Source: an uncultured Veillonella sp. (GTDB lineage: Bacteria; Bacillota; Negativicutes; Veillonellales; Veillonellaceae). Taken from it: a DNA stretch of 42,703 nt. Below the pieces are notes generated by a model. That model was not told the DNA's origin. It ran no database searches and worked only from the letters and a program-made list of their open reading frames with translations. Position numbers and translations under genes: made by a program. The stretch is from the NCBI RefSeq assembly GCF_934230905.1, contig NZ_CAKQFJ010000018.1, positions 1 through 42,703 of the forward strand. Direction: 5' to 3'. How positions within the stretch are numbered: position 1 is the first letter of the stretch; the number at the start of each line of letters is the position of its first letter. Shown in pieces: positions 24,519 through 33,540 of this stretch.

Positions 24519-24610
24519 ATGCAAGGGAGCCTATATATAGGCTGAGAAAGGGCTGTGAGCACCTGACCTTTATACCTGATCGGGATCATGCCCGCGTAGG
24601 AAGCACGTTG
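24519..24610 (+). promoter_or_regulatory. TPP riboswitch (THI element)
   Basis: The conserved parts are in order: AGGGAGCC, GGCTGAGA, the variable P3 hairpin, ACCTGATCGGGATCATGCC and CGCGTAGGAAGCA. Only conservative changes from consensus are seen. TPP binding should favour the terminator that follows, so the thiamine genes are switched off when TPP is plentiful. Confidence 0.95.
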
Positions 24611-24619
24611 ACATAAATT

Positions 24620-24657
24620 ACGGGTATCGATTCCATATCGATACCCGTTTTAGTTTT
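24620..24657 (+). terminator. Riboswitch-controlled terminator
   Basis: An 11-bp stem ACGGGTATCGA/TCGATACCCGT (24620-24630 with 24638-24648) is followed by TTTTAGTTTT. It sits 10 bp after the TPP aptamer and 40 bp before thiC, the expected expression platform. Confidence 0.88.
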
Positions 24658-24696
24658 GCATACTTATTTTGTGTGTTATTCATATAGGAGGTTGTT

Positions 24697-26001
24697 ATGT
24701 ATACAACACAATTAGAAGCTGCTCGTCAAGGATGTATTACACATGAAATGAAAATAGTAGCAAAACAAGAAGGATTAGATGTAGAAGTATTGCGAGAATT
24801 AATTGCGCTTGGACAAGTTGTTATTCCTTGTAATAAGCTTCACACTAGCATTGCCCCACAAGGTATTGGTAAACGGTTAAGAACTAAAATTAATGTAAAT
24901 TTAGGCACCTCTAAAGACGTAACAGATTATGATAGTGAAATTGAAAAGGTTCAGCGCGCCATTGCATTAGGTGCAGAAGCCATTATGGACTTATCAACAC
25001 ATGGTGATACACGTATTTTTAGACGTAAATTAATCGAAACATCCCCTGTTATGATTGGTACCGTACCTATTTATGATAGTGTTATTCATCATAAGAAAGA
25101 CTTAGGGCATTTGACGGCACAGGATTTTCTAGACACGATTCGTTTACATGCAGAAGATGGTGTTGATTTTATCACCATTCATAGTGGTATTACACGTAAA
25201 ACAATCGACCAAATTAAACATCATAAACGTAAACTTAATATTGTAAGTCGTGGCGGTAGCCTTGTATTTGCCTGGATGAGCATGACAGGACAAGAAAATC
25301 CATTCTATGAATACTTTGATGAGATTCTTGCTATTTGTAAAGAATATGATGTAACTATATCACTAGGTGATGCTTGTCGACCTGGTTGTTTAGCTGATGC
25401 TACTGATGTATGTCAAATTGAAGAATTGGTACGTCTTGGTGAATTAGCTAAACGGGCTAAAGAATTTGGCGTACAGGCGATGATTGAAGGCCCAGGTCAT
25501 GTACCTCTTAATCAGGTTCAAGCAAACATGGAGTTACAAGATTCTATTTGTTCTGGCGCTCCATTTTACGTGTTAGGACCACTAGTAACCGATATTGCCC
25601 CTGGATATGATCATATTACAGCTGCTATCGGTGGTGCCGTAGCAGGTATGCATGGAGCCTCCTTCTTATGTTATGTAACACCAGCAGAACATTTGGCTTT
25701 GCCAAATGCAGATGATGTTAAACAAGGAATTATTGCTTTCAAAATTGCCGCTCATGCAGCGGATATAGCCCGCGGTATTCCTAACGCCCGTGATATTGAT
25801 GATCGTATGGCGGAAGCACGGCAAAAATTGGATTGGGAAGCTCAATATGCGTGTGCGTTGGATCCAGATACAGCGCGTGCCATTCGTGACAGCCGTGCGC
25901 CAGAAGATGATCATAGTGATACCTGTTCCATGTGTGGTAAATTCTGTGCCGTTCGTAGCATGAATAAAGCCTTAAAAGAAGAATATATCGATATTTTATA
26001 A
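24697..26001 (+). CDS. thiC: Phosphomethylpyrimidine synthase
   Basis: This 434-aa radical SAM enzyme turns aminoimidazole ribotide into hydroxymethylpyrimidine phosphate for thiamine. Visible are the family segments LGTSKDVTDYDSEIEK, MDLSTHGDTRIFR, FITIHSGITRKT, SLGDACRPGCLADATD and EGPGHVPLNQV. The C-terminal CSMCGKFCAVR holds the unusual cluster-binding cysteines. The length matches the short bacterial form lacking the long N-terminal extension. It is the first gene behind the TPP riboswitch, with AGGAGG upstream. It heads a complete run of thiazole-side genes. Confidence 0.96.
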   Translation: MYTTQLEAARQGCITHEMKIVAKQEGLDVEVLRELIALGQVVIPCNKLHTSIAPQGIGKRLRTKINVNLGTSKDVTDYDSEIEKVQRAIALGAEAIMDLSTHGDTRIFRRKLIETSPVMIGTVPIYDSVIHHKKDLGHLTAQDFLDTIRLHAEDGVDFITIHSGITRKTIDQIKHHKRKLNIVSRGGSLVFAWMSMTGQENPFYEYFDEILAICKEYDVTISLGDACRPGCLADATDVCQIEELVRLGELAKRAKEFGVQAMIEGPGHVPLNQVQANMELQDSICSGAPFYVLGPLVTDIAPGYDHITAAIGGAVAGMHGASFLCYVTPAEHLALPNADDVKQGIIAFKIAAHAADIARGIPNARDIDDRMAEARQKLDWEAQYACALDPDTARAIRDSRAPEDDHSDTCSMCGKFCAVRSMNKALKEEYIDIL

Positions 26002-26028
26002 TGACAGAGTGTATAGGTGGCGAAACAT

Positions 26029-26226
26029 ATGCAGATTACAGTAAATGGTAAGATGCAACAAATTACGCATAGTCAATTGGATGCTGTATTAGAAGAATTA
26101 GGCTATGCTCATATTCGTTGTGTTGTAGAAATGAATGGCAACATCATCAATCCTAATAGCTATACGACAACTATTGTGACTGATGCTGACCGATTAGAAA
26201 TCGTATCGTTTGTTGGAGGTGGTTGA
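26029..26226 (+). CDS. thiS: Sulfur carrier protein ThiS
   Basis: A 65-aa ubiquitin-like protein ending in Gly-Gly (FVGGG), the C-terminus that ThiF adenylates and that then carries sulfur as a thiocarboxylate to ThiG. The start at 26029 (MQITVNGKMQQ) has AGGTGG eight bases upstream; an in-frame GTG four codons earlier is less likely. It lies 28 bp after thiC and directly before thiG, whose ribosome site overlaps the end of thiS. Confidence 0.92.
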   Translation: MQITVNGKMQQITHSQLDAVLEELGYAHIRCVVEMNGNIINPNSYTTTIVTDADRLEIVSFVGGG

Positions 26227-26227
26227 G

Positions 26228-27007
26228 ATGTCGGATACATTCGTAGTAGGTAACCGAACATTTAATAGTCGTTTGTTGGTAGGTACTGGTAAATTTAGTT
26301 CTTATGATGTGATGAAAGCTGCCGTTGATGCGTCTGGTGCGGATATTGTAACTGTTGCATTAAGACGTGTTGAATCACAAGATATGAAAGGGAATATGCT
26401 TGATTATATTCCTAAAGATGTTAATCTCTTACCTAATACATCAGGAGCTAGAAGTGCCGAAGAGGCTGTTCGGATTGCCCATATGGCCCGTGCCTTAGGC
26501 TGTGGAGATCTTATCAAAATTGAAGTTGTAAAAGATCAAACCTACTTATTACCAGATAACTTAGAAACAATTAAAGCCACTGAACAATTAGCAAATGAAG
26601 GCTTTGTCGTATTCCCATATATGAGCCCTAATCTAATGGATGCAAAGCGATTAATAGATGCTGGTGCCGCTACTGTTATGCCGTTGGCTTCACCGATTGG
26701 TAGTAATCGAGGGTTAGAAGCAAAAGGGTTGATCGAAATCTTAATTCGCGAGCTTGATATTCCAATTATTGTGGATGCGGGGATAGGACGCCCATCCGAT
26801 GCAACGATTGCCATGGAAATGGGGGCTAGTGCAGTACTTGTTAATACGGCTATTGCTACAAGTGCTAATCCAGCATTGATGGCAGAAGCCTTTGCGCAAG
26901 CTGTTGAAGCAGGACGCAAGGCCTATCTTGCTAAATGTGGGCGAGTACAAACAATAGGTAGTGCCTCTTCACCGCTTACCGGCTTTTTAGGAAAGCAAGG
27001 TGAATAA
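26228..27007 (+). CDS. thiG: Thiazole synthase
   Basis: A 259-aa TIM-barrel enzyme that builds thiazole phosphate from deoxyxylulose phosphate, dehydroglycine and ThiS thiocarboxylate. Family segments: LLVGTGKFSSYDVM near the start, ADIVTVALRR, the Schiff-base lysine region CGDLIKIEVVKD, PLASPIGSNRGL and VDAGIGRPSDA. The start at 26228 follows the thiS stop by one base with GGAGG within thiS; an upstream in-frame TTG is rejected. It cooperates with ThiH, the next gene, which supplies dehydroglycine from tyrosine, an oxygen-independent route suited to an anaerobe. Confidence 0.95.
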   Translation: MSDTFVVGNRTFNSRLLVGTGKFSSYDVMKAAVDASGADIVTVALRRVESQDMKGNMLDYIPKDVNLLPNTSGARSAEEAVRIAHMARALGCGDLIKIEVVKDQTYLLPDNLETIKATEQLANEGFVVFPYMSPNLMDAKRLIDAGAATVMPLASPIGSNRGLEAKGLIEILIRELDIPIIVDAGIGRPSDATIAMEMGASAVLVNTAIATSANPALMAEAFAQAVEAGRKAYLAKCGRVQTIGSASSPLTGFLGKQGE

Positions 27008-27008
27008 T

Positions 27009-28109
27009 ATGTCTTTTGTTGATATTGTACGCCAAGTTTCTGATGAACAATTGATGCAACGATTACAACAGGTAACGGATGATGATGTAGTGGCTACGTT
27101 ACATCGTGAATACCTCGATATGGAAGACTTTCTTGTATTGGTTTCACCAGCGGCTCGGCATCACTTAGAAGAGATGGCTCAATTAGCGCATCAACGAACG
27201 ATACAACAATTTGGTTATACGGTACAACTCTTTACACCTATGTATATTGCTAACTACTGTGATAATGGTTGTGTATATTGTGGGTATAGTCATCATAGCC
27301 GTATTGTACGTGAAAAATTATCCTTAGAGGATATTCTTAAAGAAGCACATATTATAAAACAGTCTGGATTAGAACAAGTGCTTGTGTTAACGGGTGAATC
27401 TAGTACATATAGTCCTCCGTCCTATATAAAATCAGCTGTAAAAGCTCTAGTAGATATATTTAGTGCTGTAAGCATTGAAGTGTACTCCTTGTCTTTAGAG
27501 GACTATCAAGACTTAGTGGCTATTGGTGCTGATGGGATGACCATGTTCCAAGAAACGTATAATCCTGTATTGTATAAGCAATTACATCCATTTGGACCGA
27601 AAAGCGTATATGACGTACGAATAGATACCCCTGAGTTAGCTTGTCGTGCTGGGTTTAGAAATGTTAATATCGGAGCGTTGATGGGACTCGATCAGTGGCA
27701 AGTAGAAGCCTATAAAACAGCACTTCATGTAGACTATTTATTACATAAGTATCCCGATGTTGAAATTTCTGTGTCGGTGCCTCGCATTCGACCTTGTGCT
27801 GTTGGCTATTCACCTAAACATCCAATGGATGATGTATCCTTGGTACAATACATTTTAGCGCTACGTCTTGTATTCCCACGCATTGGTATTACCTTGTCAT
27901 CGCGTGAAAACCAAACTATGCGAGACCATCTCGTTGGGTTAGGTATTACAAAAGTATCTGCTGGTGTTAGTACATCGGTAGGTGGTCATAGCAAAGAAGA
28001 TGATTCTGATCAATTCGTGATTAGCGACACAAGAAGCGTTGCAGAAATGGAAACAATGCTTAGAACACAAGGTTATCAACCGGTTTATAAAGATTGGCAA
28101 GTATTTTAG
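27009..28109 (+). CDS. thiH: 2-Iminoacetate synthase (radical SAM tyrosine lyase)
   Basis: A 366-aa radical SAM protein that cleaves tyrosine to dehydroglycine and p-cresol for ThiG. The CxxxCxxC cluster motif is in YIANYCDNGCVYCGYSHH near residue 85. Other family parts are LTGESSTYSPPSYI and the C-terminal CAVGYSP...LSSRENQTMRDHL and AGVSTSVGGH. The choice of ThiH over the oxygen-dependent ThiO agrees with an anaerobic host. The start at 27009 has AAGGTG upstream; an in-frame GTG at 27000 overlaps thiG. It is followed by thiF after 9 bp. Confidence 0.94.
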   Translation: MSFVDIVRQVSDEQLMQRLQQVTDDDVVATLHREYLDMEDFLVLVSPAARHHLEEMAQLAHQRTIQQFGYTVQLFTPMYIANYCDNGCVYCGYSHHSRIVREKLSLEDILKEAHIIKQSGLEQVLVLTGESSTYSPPSYIKSAVKALVDIFSAVSIEVYSLSLEDYQDLVAIGADGMTMFQETYNPVLYKQLHPFGPKSVYDVRIDTPELACRAGFRNVNIGALMGLDQWQVEAYKTALHVDYLLHKYPDVEISVSVPRIRPCAVGYSPKHPMDDVSLVQYILALRLVFPRIGITLSSRENQTMRDHLVGLGITKVSAGVSTSVGGHSKEDDSDQFVISDTRSVAEMETMLRTQGYQPVYKDWQVF

Positions 28110-28118
28110 GAGGTCGAT

Positions 28119-28742
28119 ATGCGAGAAGCAACCGAATTTGAACGAGCATTATCGAAGTTCTATGGTACAAAAGAATTAGAAGCCTTGCAACAGGCTGTCG
28201 TAGGTATCTTTGGTGCTGGTGGCTTAGGATCTAACTGTGCTGTTAGTTTAGCCCGTAGTGGGGTGACCCATTTTATTTTAGCCGATTTCGATGTGGTTGA
28301 ATTAGGTAATTTAAACAGGCAATACTTCTTTCCTCACCACGTGGGACAGTATAAAGTAGATGCCTTACGTGATATATTGTTACAAATCAATCCCGCCATA
28401 GAGGTCACTGTATATAAGGAAAAGTTGACGGCACAAACAATTCCTCAAATCTATAGCAAGGCGCATATTCTTGTAGAAGCCTTTGATGGTGTGGACGCTA
28501 AGCAAATGTTTTTTGAATCTACCCTCGAAATGAAACAGCCTAAGGTCATGGTATCTGGATTGGCGGGGATTGGAAACTCTGATGCCATTCGGATTCAAGC
28601 GTTAGGAGACTCTATGTATATGGTAGGTGATGGTGTATCTGGTATTGATACATATCCACCGTTTGCCCCCAAAGTGGCTATTGCGGCCAATAAAGAAGCA
28701 GATATTGTATTGTCCCTTATTTTAGGTCGTCCTATCGTGTAG
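28119..28742 (+). CDS. thiF: ThiS adenylyltransferase
   Basis: A 207-aa E1-like enzyme that adenylates the C-terminal glycine of ThiS. It has the nucleotide loop GIFGAGGLGSNCAVSLARSGV near residue 30, the acidic strand ADFDVVELGNLNRQYF with the Arg-Gln pair, and VEAFDGVDAKQMFFE. It is the short type of ThiF without the Zn-binding cysteine pairs of the E. coli protein, as in other Firmicute and Negativicute thi operons. The start has AGGAGG upstream. Position between thiH and thiE confirms the role. Confidence 0.92.
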   Translation: MREATEFERALSKFYGTKELEALQQAVVGIFGAGGLGSNCAVSLARSGVTHFILADFDVVELGNLNRQYFFPHHVGQYKVDALRDILLQINPAIEVTVYKEKLTAQTIPQIYSKAHILVEAFDGVDAKQMFFESTLEMKQPKVMVSGLAGIGNSDAIRIQALGDSMYMVGDGVSGIDTYPPFAPKVAIAANKEADIVLSLILGRPIV

Positions 28743-28752
28743 GAGGTATCAT

Positions 28753-29403
28753 ATGTTGCTACGAAAAGAACGATTACAAGCTGTAAAAGAACAATGTCCT
28801 ATTTATGGGATTACAGGCGGTAGCCGTGACGTTGTATCGCTAGTACAAGATATGTTGTCCGCTGGTATTCGGATTATCCAATATCGCGAAAAACATAAGA
28901 CAGGTGTGATTCGCTATCAAGAAGCTATGGTATTGCGTCAATTAACCAAACGGTATCATGCGCTACTTATCATTGATGATTATGTAGATTTGGCGATAGC
29001 CGTACATGCTGATGGTGTTCACGTAGGCCATGATGACTTACCGCCTAGCGTAGTTCGTCGTTTGGTAGGACCAGATATGTTAATTGGTTGGTCTACCCAT
29101 AGCATTGAGGATTTGAAAGCGGCTAATCGTTATAAAGACGTATTAGACTATGTTGGGACTGGACCTGTTTTTCAAACGCCGACTAAACCTAATGCAGTCC
29201 CAGTAGGCCTCTCCTATGTTCATTGGGCTGCTCGGTATAGTCGTGTACCCATTGTAGCTATAGGTGGTGTTAAAACAGACAATGTTGAATCAGTTTGGCA
29301 AGCACAGCCAGATTTTATTTGTGCCGTGTCAGAACTTAATGAATCGCCTTGCATGAAGGATACAGTACAGCAATTATTGAAAGGATATACATATATACGA
29401 TAA
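28753..29403 (+). CDS. thiE: Thiamine phosphate synthase
   Basis: A 216-aa TIM-barrel enzyme joining the pyrimidine and thiazole phosphates to thiamine phosphate. Signatures: GIRIIQYREKHKTG (pyrophosphate-binding region), LLIIDDYVDLAIAVHADGVHVGHDDLP, IGWSTHS, YVGTGPVFQTPTKPNA and VPIVAIGGV. TenI-like proteins share the fold, but the complete YREK and TGPVFxTxTK motifs favour ThiE. It is the last gene of the operon, with AGGAGG upstream and a long terminator hairpin behind. thiD and thiM are not in the window. Confidence 0.92.
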   Translation: MLLRKERLQAVKEQCPIYGITGGSRDVVSLVQDMLSAGIRIIQYREKHKTGVIRYQEAMVLRQLTKRYHALLIIDDYVDLAIAVHADGVHVGHDDLPPSVVRRLVGPDMLIGWSTHSIEDLKAANRYKDVLDYVGTGPVFQTPTKPNAVPVGLSYVHWAARYSRVPIVAIGGVKTDNVESVWQAQPDFICAVSELNESPCMKDTVQQLLKGYTYIR

Positions 29404-29414
29404 TTGTTTATCTT

Positions 29415-29477
29415 ATAACCATATGTTGATGACTAGTTGTAGAAATACATTCATCAACATATGGTTATTATTTTTTT
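29415..29477 (+). terminator. Terminator of the thiamine operon
   Basis: An 18-bp perfect stem (29415-29432 with 29451-29468) with an 18-nt loop, followed by a T-run (TTATTATTTTTTT). It is about 12 bp after the thiE stop. Confidence 0.88.
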
Positions 29478-29505
29478 AAGAATTTTGTATACATAGTCCA
29501 TAGTG

Positions 29506-29535
29506 TTGATTATTTATGAATGGGTTTTGTATAAT
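29506..29535 (+). promoter_or_regulatory. Promoter of the 5-oxoprolinase operon
   Basis: TTGATT (29506-29511) and TATAAT (29530-29535) with an 18-bp spacer lie about 65 bp upstream of the pxpA start. The untranslated leader holds no obvious riboswitch. Confidence 0.6.
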
Positions 29536-29602
29536 CAATATAGACAATTCTATAGAATATATAGATTATGTGAAGTCCATAACAGTAGAGAGGAGTATAC
29601 AT

Positions 29603-30370
29603 ATGTCTCACTTTATAGATCTTAATAGTGATTTAGGTGAAAGTTTTGGTAATTATACATTGGGTATGGATGCGGATGTGCTTGATCATGTGACTAGTGC
29701 GAATGTAGCTTGTGGATGGCATGCAGGTGATCCACTCATCATGGATGCTACGGTACGCATGTGTAAAGAAAAAGGAGTGGCTGTAGGAGCTCATCCAGGA
29801 TATCCAGATTTAATGGGCTTTGGTCGCCGTAAAATGGCAGTAAATCCTGATGAGGCCCGCACGTATATGACTTATCAATTAGGTGCATTACAAGCATTTT
29901 GTCAGCAACATGGTGTCGAATTACAGCATATGAAATTACATGGTGCATTTTATAATATGGCCTGTGTAACACCAGAACTTGCTGATGCAGTGTTAGACGG
30001 ATTGCAAGCGGTCAATCCTAAGATTCGAGCTATGGTGCTGAGTGGTAGTTATATGGCACAAGAGGCAGTACGCCGTGGTATTCCTGTTATTCAAGAAGTA
30101 TTTGCTGATCGTGGTTATACGGATAATGGGACATTGGTGCCACGGACGGAAGCGGGTGCTTTTGTCAAAGACCCACAAGAAGCTCTCGAACGTGTACTCA
30201 TGATGGTTACGGACGGTAAGGTTGTAACAAATACGGGAAAAACTATTGATATTGTGGCCGATTCCGTCTGTGTTCACGGTGATAATCCAGAGGCGATAGC
30301 TTTCACAAAATATATACGTGAAGGTCTTACTAAGGCCGGTGTAGTAGTTGCTAATTTTCAAAGTAGATAG
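29603..30370 (+). CDS. pxpA: 5-oxoprolinase subunit A (LamB/YcsF family)
   Basis: A 255-aa protein with the LamB/YcsF signature at its start, IDLNSDLGESFGNYTLG, followed by SANVACGWHAGDP, GVAVGAHPGYPDLMGFGRR and VCVHGDNPEA. With PxpB and PxpC it hydrolyses 5-oxoproline (pyroglutamate), a damage product of glutamine, to glutamate using ATP. The start at 29603 has GAGAGGAG upstream; an in-frame ATG 29 codons earlier is rejected because it lies in the promoter region. All three subunits and a transporter are in one operon. Confidence 0.93.
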   Translation: MSHFIDLNSDLGESFGNYTLGMDADVLDHVTSANVACGWHAGDPLIMDATVRMCKEKGVAVGAHPGYPDLMGFGRRKMAVNPDEARTYMTYQLGALQAFCQQHGVELQHMKLHGAFYNMACVTPELADAVLDGLQAVNPKIRAMVLSGSYMAQEAVRRGIPVIQEVFADRGYTDNGTLVPRTEAGAFVKDPQEALERVLMMVTDGKVVTNTGKTIDIVADSVCVHGDNPEAIAFTKYIREGLTKAGVVVANFQSR

Positions 30371-30381
30371 AAGGAGTATGT

Positions 30382-31578
30382 ATGAAACCTATTACAGGTA
30401 AAGCAAGTTTATCTGTCCTCTTGGGGGCAGCATTTTTGATGGCCACATCATCCATTGGGCCAGGGTTTATGTTACAAACCGCCGCATTTACAGGCGAGTT
30501 AAAAGCGGATTTTGCATTTGCTATTATTATTTCTGTTATTTTCTCCGTTGTAGCCCAACTCAATGTGTGGACCATTATTGGTGTATCCCAAATGCGGGGG
30601 CAAGATATTGCCAATAAAGTATTACCAGGTCTCGGTTATGTGGTAGCCTTTTTGATTTCTCTAGGTGGCCTTGCCTTTAATATAGGCAACATTGGCGGTG
30701 CCTCTATGGGTCTTAATATTGTATTCGGTATCGATACGACAACGGCGGCTGCCATTAGTGGTATATTGGGTATTCTTTTATTTGCATCTCCTAAAATGGG
30801 GGGCGTATTAGATAATACAGCGAAGGTATTGGGCACAATTATGCTCGTTCTTATCGGATATGTAGCATTCTCTACGAACCCACCTGTTGCAGAGGCGGCT
30901 ACTCATGCGATTATGCCTGAGAACTATCCTTGGTTGGCGACAATTACCCTCATCGGTGGTACCGTAGGTGGTTACATTACATTTTCTGGTGGTCATCGCT
31001 TAATTGATGCGGGGATTACAGGCCGTGAACATATGAAAGACATACGTCGTGCGGCAATTATGGGGATGTCTGTTGACGCAGTCGTGCGCGTGTTGCTATT
31101 CTTAGCCGTACTGGGTGTTGTTTCTATGGGATTTGTTTTAGATCCTAAAGATCCAGCAGGTTCTGCATTTTTATTGGGCGCTGGTGAAATCGGTCATAAA
31201 TTATTTGGTATCGTATTTTTCTGTGCTGCGTTGACCTCTGTTGTAGGGGCAGCCTATACATCAGTGTCATTCCTTAAAACACTATTTAAAGTGGTGGAAC
31301 GAAACGAAAAATTAACTATTATGTTGTTTATCTTTATTTCTACATGTATTCTTATTTTTATTGGCAAACCAGCTACTCTTTTGATCGTAGCCGGATCCGT
31401 AAATGGCTTGATTTTGCCTGTTACATTGGCTGTTATGTTGTTGGCAACGCGTAAAACTGATATTGTAGGCAATTATAAACACAATACGGCATTATATTAC
31501 GCTGGTTGGATTGTAGTACTTGTAACCTCTTATATCGGCATTACGTCCTTACAAGGTATTGCAAAATTATTGGGTTAG
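30382..31578 (+). CDS. NRAMP-like transporter of the pxp operon (YcsG-like)
   Basis: A 398-aa membrane protein with about eleven hydrophobic helices and a conserved first helix, ATSSIGPGFMLQTAAFTGEL. It belongs to the divergent NRAMP-like group encoded with 5-oxoprolinase genes (YcsG beside YcsF-KipI-KipA in Bacillus). The DPGN metal motif of true NRAMP helix 1 is replaced by GPGF, so metal-ion transport is doubtful. Import of pyroglutamate or a related amino acid is a reasonable inference from the operon. It starts 11 bp after pxpA with AGGAG and ends 9 bp before pxpB. Confidence 0.8.
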   Translation: MKPITGKASLSVLLGAAFLMATSSIGPGFMLQTAAFTGELKADFAFAIIISVIFSVVAQLNVWTIIGVSQMRGQDIANKVLPGLGYVVAFLISLGGLAFNIGNIGGASMGLNIVFGIDTTTAAAISGILGILLFASPKMGGVLDNTAKVLGTIMLVLIGYVAFSTNPPVAEAATHAIMPENYPWLATITLIGGTVGGYITFSGGHRLIDAGITGREHMKDIRRAAIMGMSVDAVVRVLLFLAVLGVVSMGFVLDPKDPAGSAFLLGAGEIGHKLFGIVFFCAALTSVVGAAYTSVSFLKTLFKVVERNEKLTIMLFIFISTCILIFIGKPATLLIVAGSVNGLILPVTLAVMLLATRKTDIVGNYKHNTALYYAGWIVVLVTSYIGITSLQGIAKLLG

Positions 31579-31587
31579 GTGGACTGT

Positions 31588-32331
31588 ATGAATCCCGTAA
31601 TTACACCTGTTGGAGATAGTGCCATCTCCATCGAATTTGGTCAAGTGATTGACCCTAACATTAATCAACATATACGCCAAACTGTTGAGGGTATTCAAAA
31701 CCTTCATTTAGAAGGTATCGTGGAAATGGTGCCCACCTATTGTGCACTGCTCATTCAATACGATGCATTGCGTTATACCTATACTGAGATTTGTCATATT
31801 CTTGAGCCCATTTGTAATCAACCCGTTACGGCTTCTGAAAATGAACTCGTAACAGTGGTAGAAATACCGACTGTCTATGGTGGCAAATTCGGTCCTGATC
31901 TAGGATTTGTAGCATCTCATAATCAATTAACAGAGGATGAGGTAGTTACTATTCATAGTGGTACAGACTACCTTGTATATATGATGGGCTTTATTCCTGG
32001 ATTTACTTATCTAGGTGGTATGGATCCGCGCATCGCTACTCCTCGCTTATCTTCTCCGCGCACCGTGATTCCCGCAGGCTCTGTAGGTATCGCTGGAGAG
32101 CAAACGGGAACCTATCCATCAGATTCTCCAGGCGGATGGCAAATTATTGGACGTACCCCTGTTTTGATGTACGATATGAATCAAGAACAGGCGGCACTCC
32201 TTAAGGCCGGGGATTATGTGCGGTATGTGCCTATTGATGAAAGGGCATTTCATTCTATTGAACAGTTGGGTCCTAAATTCTTACCCACTGTACACCATAT
32301 AAAGGTAGGTGAACTTCGTGGCAGCAAGTGA
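31588..32331 (+). CDS. pxpB: 5-oxoprolinase subunit B (KipI family)
   Basis: A 247-aa protein with the KipI/allophanate-hydrolase-subunit-1 pattern: GDSAISIEFGQ near the start, VVEIPTVYGGKFGPDLGFVA, YMMGFIPGFTYLGGMDPRIATPRL, IPAGSVGIAGEQTGTYPSDSPGGW and IIGRTPVLMYD. It forms the amidase core with PxpC. In Bacillus the homologue KipI also inhibits the sporulation kinase KinA. The start at 31588 has TAGGTGG upstream; an in-frame GTG at 31579 is possible. The end overlaps the pxpC start by 14 bases. Confidence 0.92.
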   Translation: MNPVITPVGDSAISIEFGQVIDPNINQHIRQTVEGIQNLHLEGIVEMVPTYCALLIQYDALRYTYTEICHILEPICNQPVTASENELVTVVEIPTVYGGKFGPDLGFVASHNQLTEDEVVTIHSGTDYLVYMMGFIPGFTYLGGMDPRIATPRLSSPRTVIPAGSVGIAGEQTGTYPSDSPGGWQIIGRTPVLMYDMNQEQAALLKAGDYVRYVPIDERAFHSIEQLGPKFLPTVHHIKVGELRGSK

Positions 32332-33343
32332 ATATAATCATGCTTCTTTTGAAGTCACCTCTCCTGGTATGATGACGACTGTGCAAGATGCGGGGCGTGT
32401 GGGCTTTCAGCAATATGGTATGCCCGTAGCAGGCCCTATGGATTCTGAAAGCTATTATATTGGTCAAGCTCTTGTAGGAAATACAACACCAGTAGGGGCT
32501 TTGGAGTGTACATTGCTAAGTCCTACCTTGAAAGTACATGGTACGTGTATTGTAGCTTTCACAGGCGCTGATATGAAACCTACTATTAACAACGTGGAAG
32601 TGCCCCGGTATATTCCATTTATTTGTCATGACGGAGATATTATTTCTGGCGGTTTTAGCCAATGTGGGGTGCGTATGTATATTTCCTTTGCAGGGGGTAT
32701 CGACGTTCCTAAAATTAATGGTAGTGTATCAACACACACGAAGGCGAAAATAGGTGGATTCCATGGCCGTCCCTTAGCGGCAGGTGATGAAGTACCTTTA
32801 AAAGATTGCAAGTCACAGGATAAACATATTTGTGATTTTGATGGACAAATAAATCATCTATTTAATGTGGCCTTATTCAATCGCGGTGGTCGTGAATGCC
32901 ATGAACCTCTACGGGTAGTTCTTGGGGCACAAGCTAAGTGCTTTACAGAAGAAGGCATTCGTAACTTTAGTAATGAACTCTATACATTGACCATACAGTG
33001 TGACCGTATGGGATTCAGATTAGATGGAGCCATTATAGAACACGTGGCGGGCGCTGATATTATTTCTGATGGTGCTGTATTTGGATCTATCCAAGTCCCA
33101 TCAGATGGTAATCCTATCGTTTTAATGGCGGATCGCCAAACAACGGGTGGGTATACAAAAATTGGCACTATTATTACTGCTGATTTACCTAGACTTAGCC
33201 AGTTGCCTATCGGGGATGGAATTACCTTTGATATTGTATCCGTGGAAGAGGCACAAGAAATTTATAGGGCTTATGCCGAACATTTACATAATCGAATTCA
33301 ATTAGCGGAGCAACAAAGTCAGTATGTGTTTACTTTGAGTTAG
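32318..33343 (+). CDS. pxpC: 5-oxoprolinase subunit C (KipA family)
   Basis: A protein of about 341 aa with the biotin-dependent-carboxyltransferase-like fold of KipA: FEVTSPGMMTTVQDAGRVGF at the start, GMPVAGPMDSESYYIGQALVGN, ISFAGGIDVPKINGS and ADRQTTGGYTKIGTI. It completes the 5-oxoprolinase with PxpA and PxpB. The GTG start at 32318 is preferred because GGTAGGTG lies six bases upstream; an in-frame GTG at 32309 is the alternative. Both overlap the end of pxpB, indicating translational coupling. Confidence 0.92.
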   Translation: MAASEYNHASFEVTSPGMMTTVQDAGRVGFQQYGMPVAGPMDSESYYIGQALVGNTTPVGALECTLLSPTLKVHGTCIVAFTGADMKPTINNVEVPRYIPFICHDGDIISGGFSQCGVRMYISFAGGIDVPKINGSVSTHTKAKIGGFHGRPLAAGDEVPLKDCKSQDKHICDFDGQINHLFNVALFNRGGRECHEPLRVVLGAQAKCFTEEGIRNFSNELYTLTIQCDRMGFRLDGAIIEHVAGADIISDGAVFGSIQVPSDGNPIVLMADRQTTGGYTKIGTIITADLPRLSQLPIGDGITFDIVSVEEAQEIYRAYAEHLHNRIQLAEQQSQYVFTLS

Positions 33344-33506
33344 TAGTTACTATAATATGTGTCATCTGTAGGAAATCCCACTGTACTAGATACTAATGTG
33401 TATAGATATATTAGTACAATTAGTGCAACAATTATTGACGTTTAAGTTATGAGTAATAAGTATTTGTTGTGTTTTGTTATTAACTAAAAATAAATATGCA
33501 AAATGT

Positions 33507-33540
33507 AAAAAACAACCACTCAGTTAAGTGGTTGTTTTTT
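33507..33540 (+). terminator. Terminator after the pxp operon
   Basis: A stem of at least 10 bp, AACAACCACT/AGTGGTTGTT (33511-33520 with 33527-33536), flanked by A- and T-runs, so it can act on both strands. It lies about 165 bp behind pxpC. Confidence 0.82.

Noticed and set aside
29516..29602. N-terminal extension of PxpA from an upstream ATG
   Set aside because: It spans the promoter region, and the ATG at 29603 has the ribosome site and begins the conserved domain.
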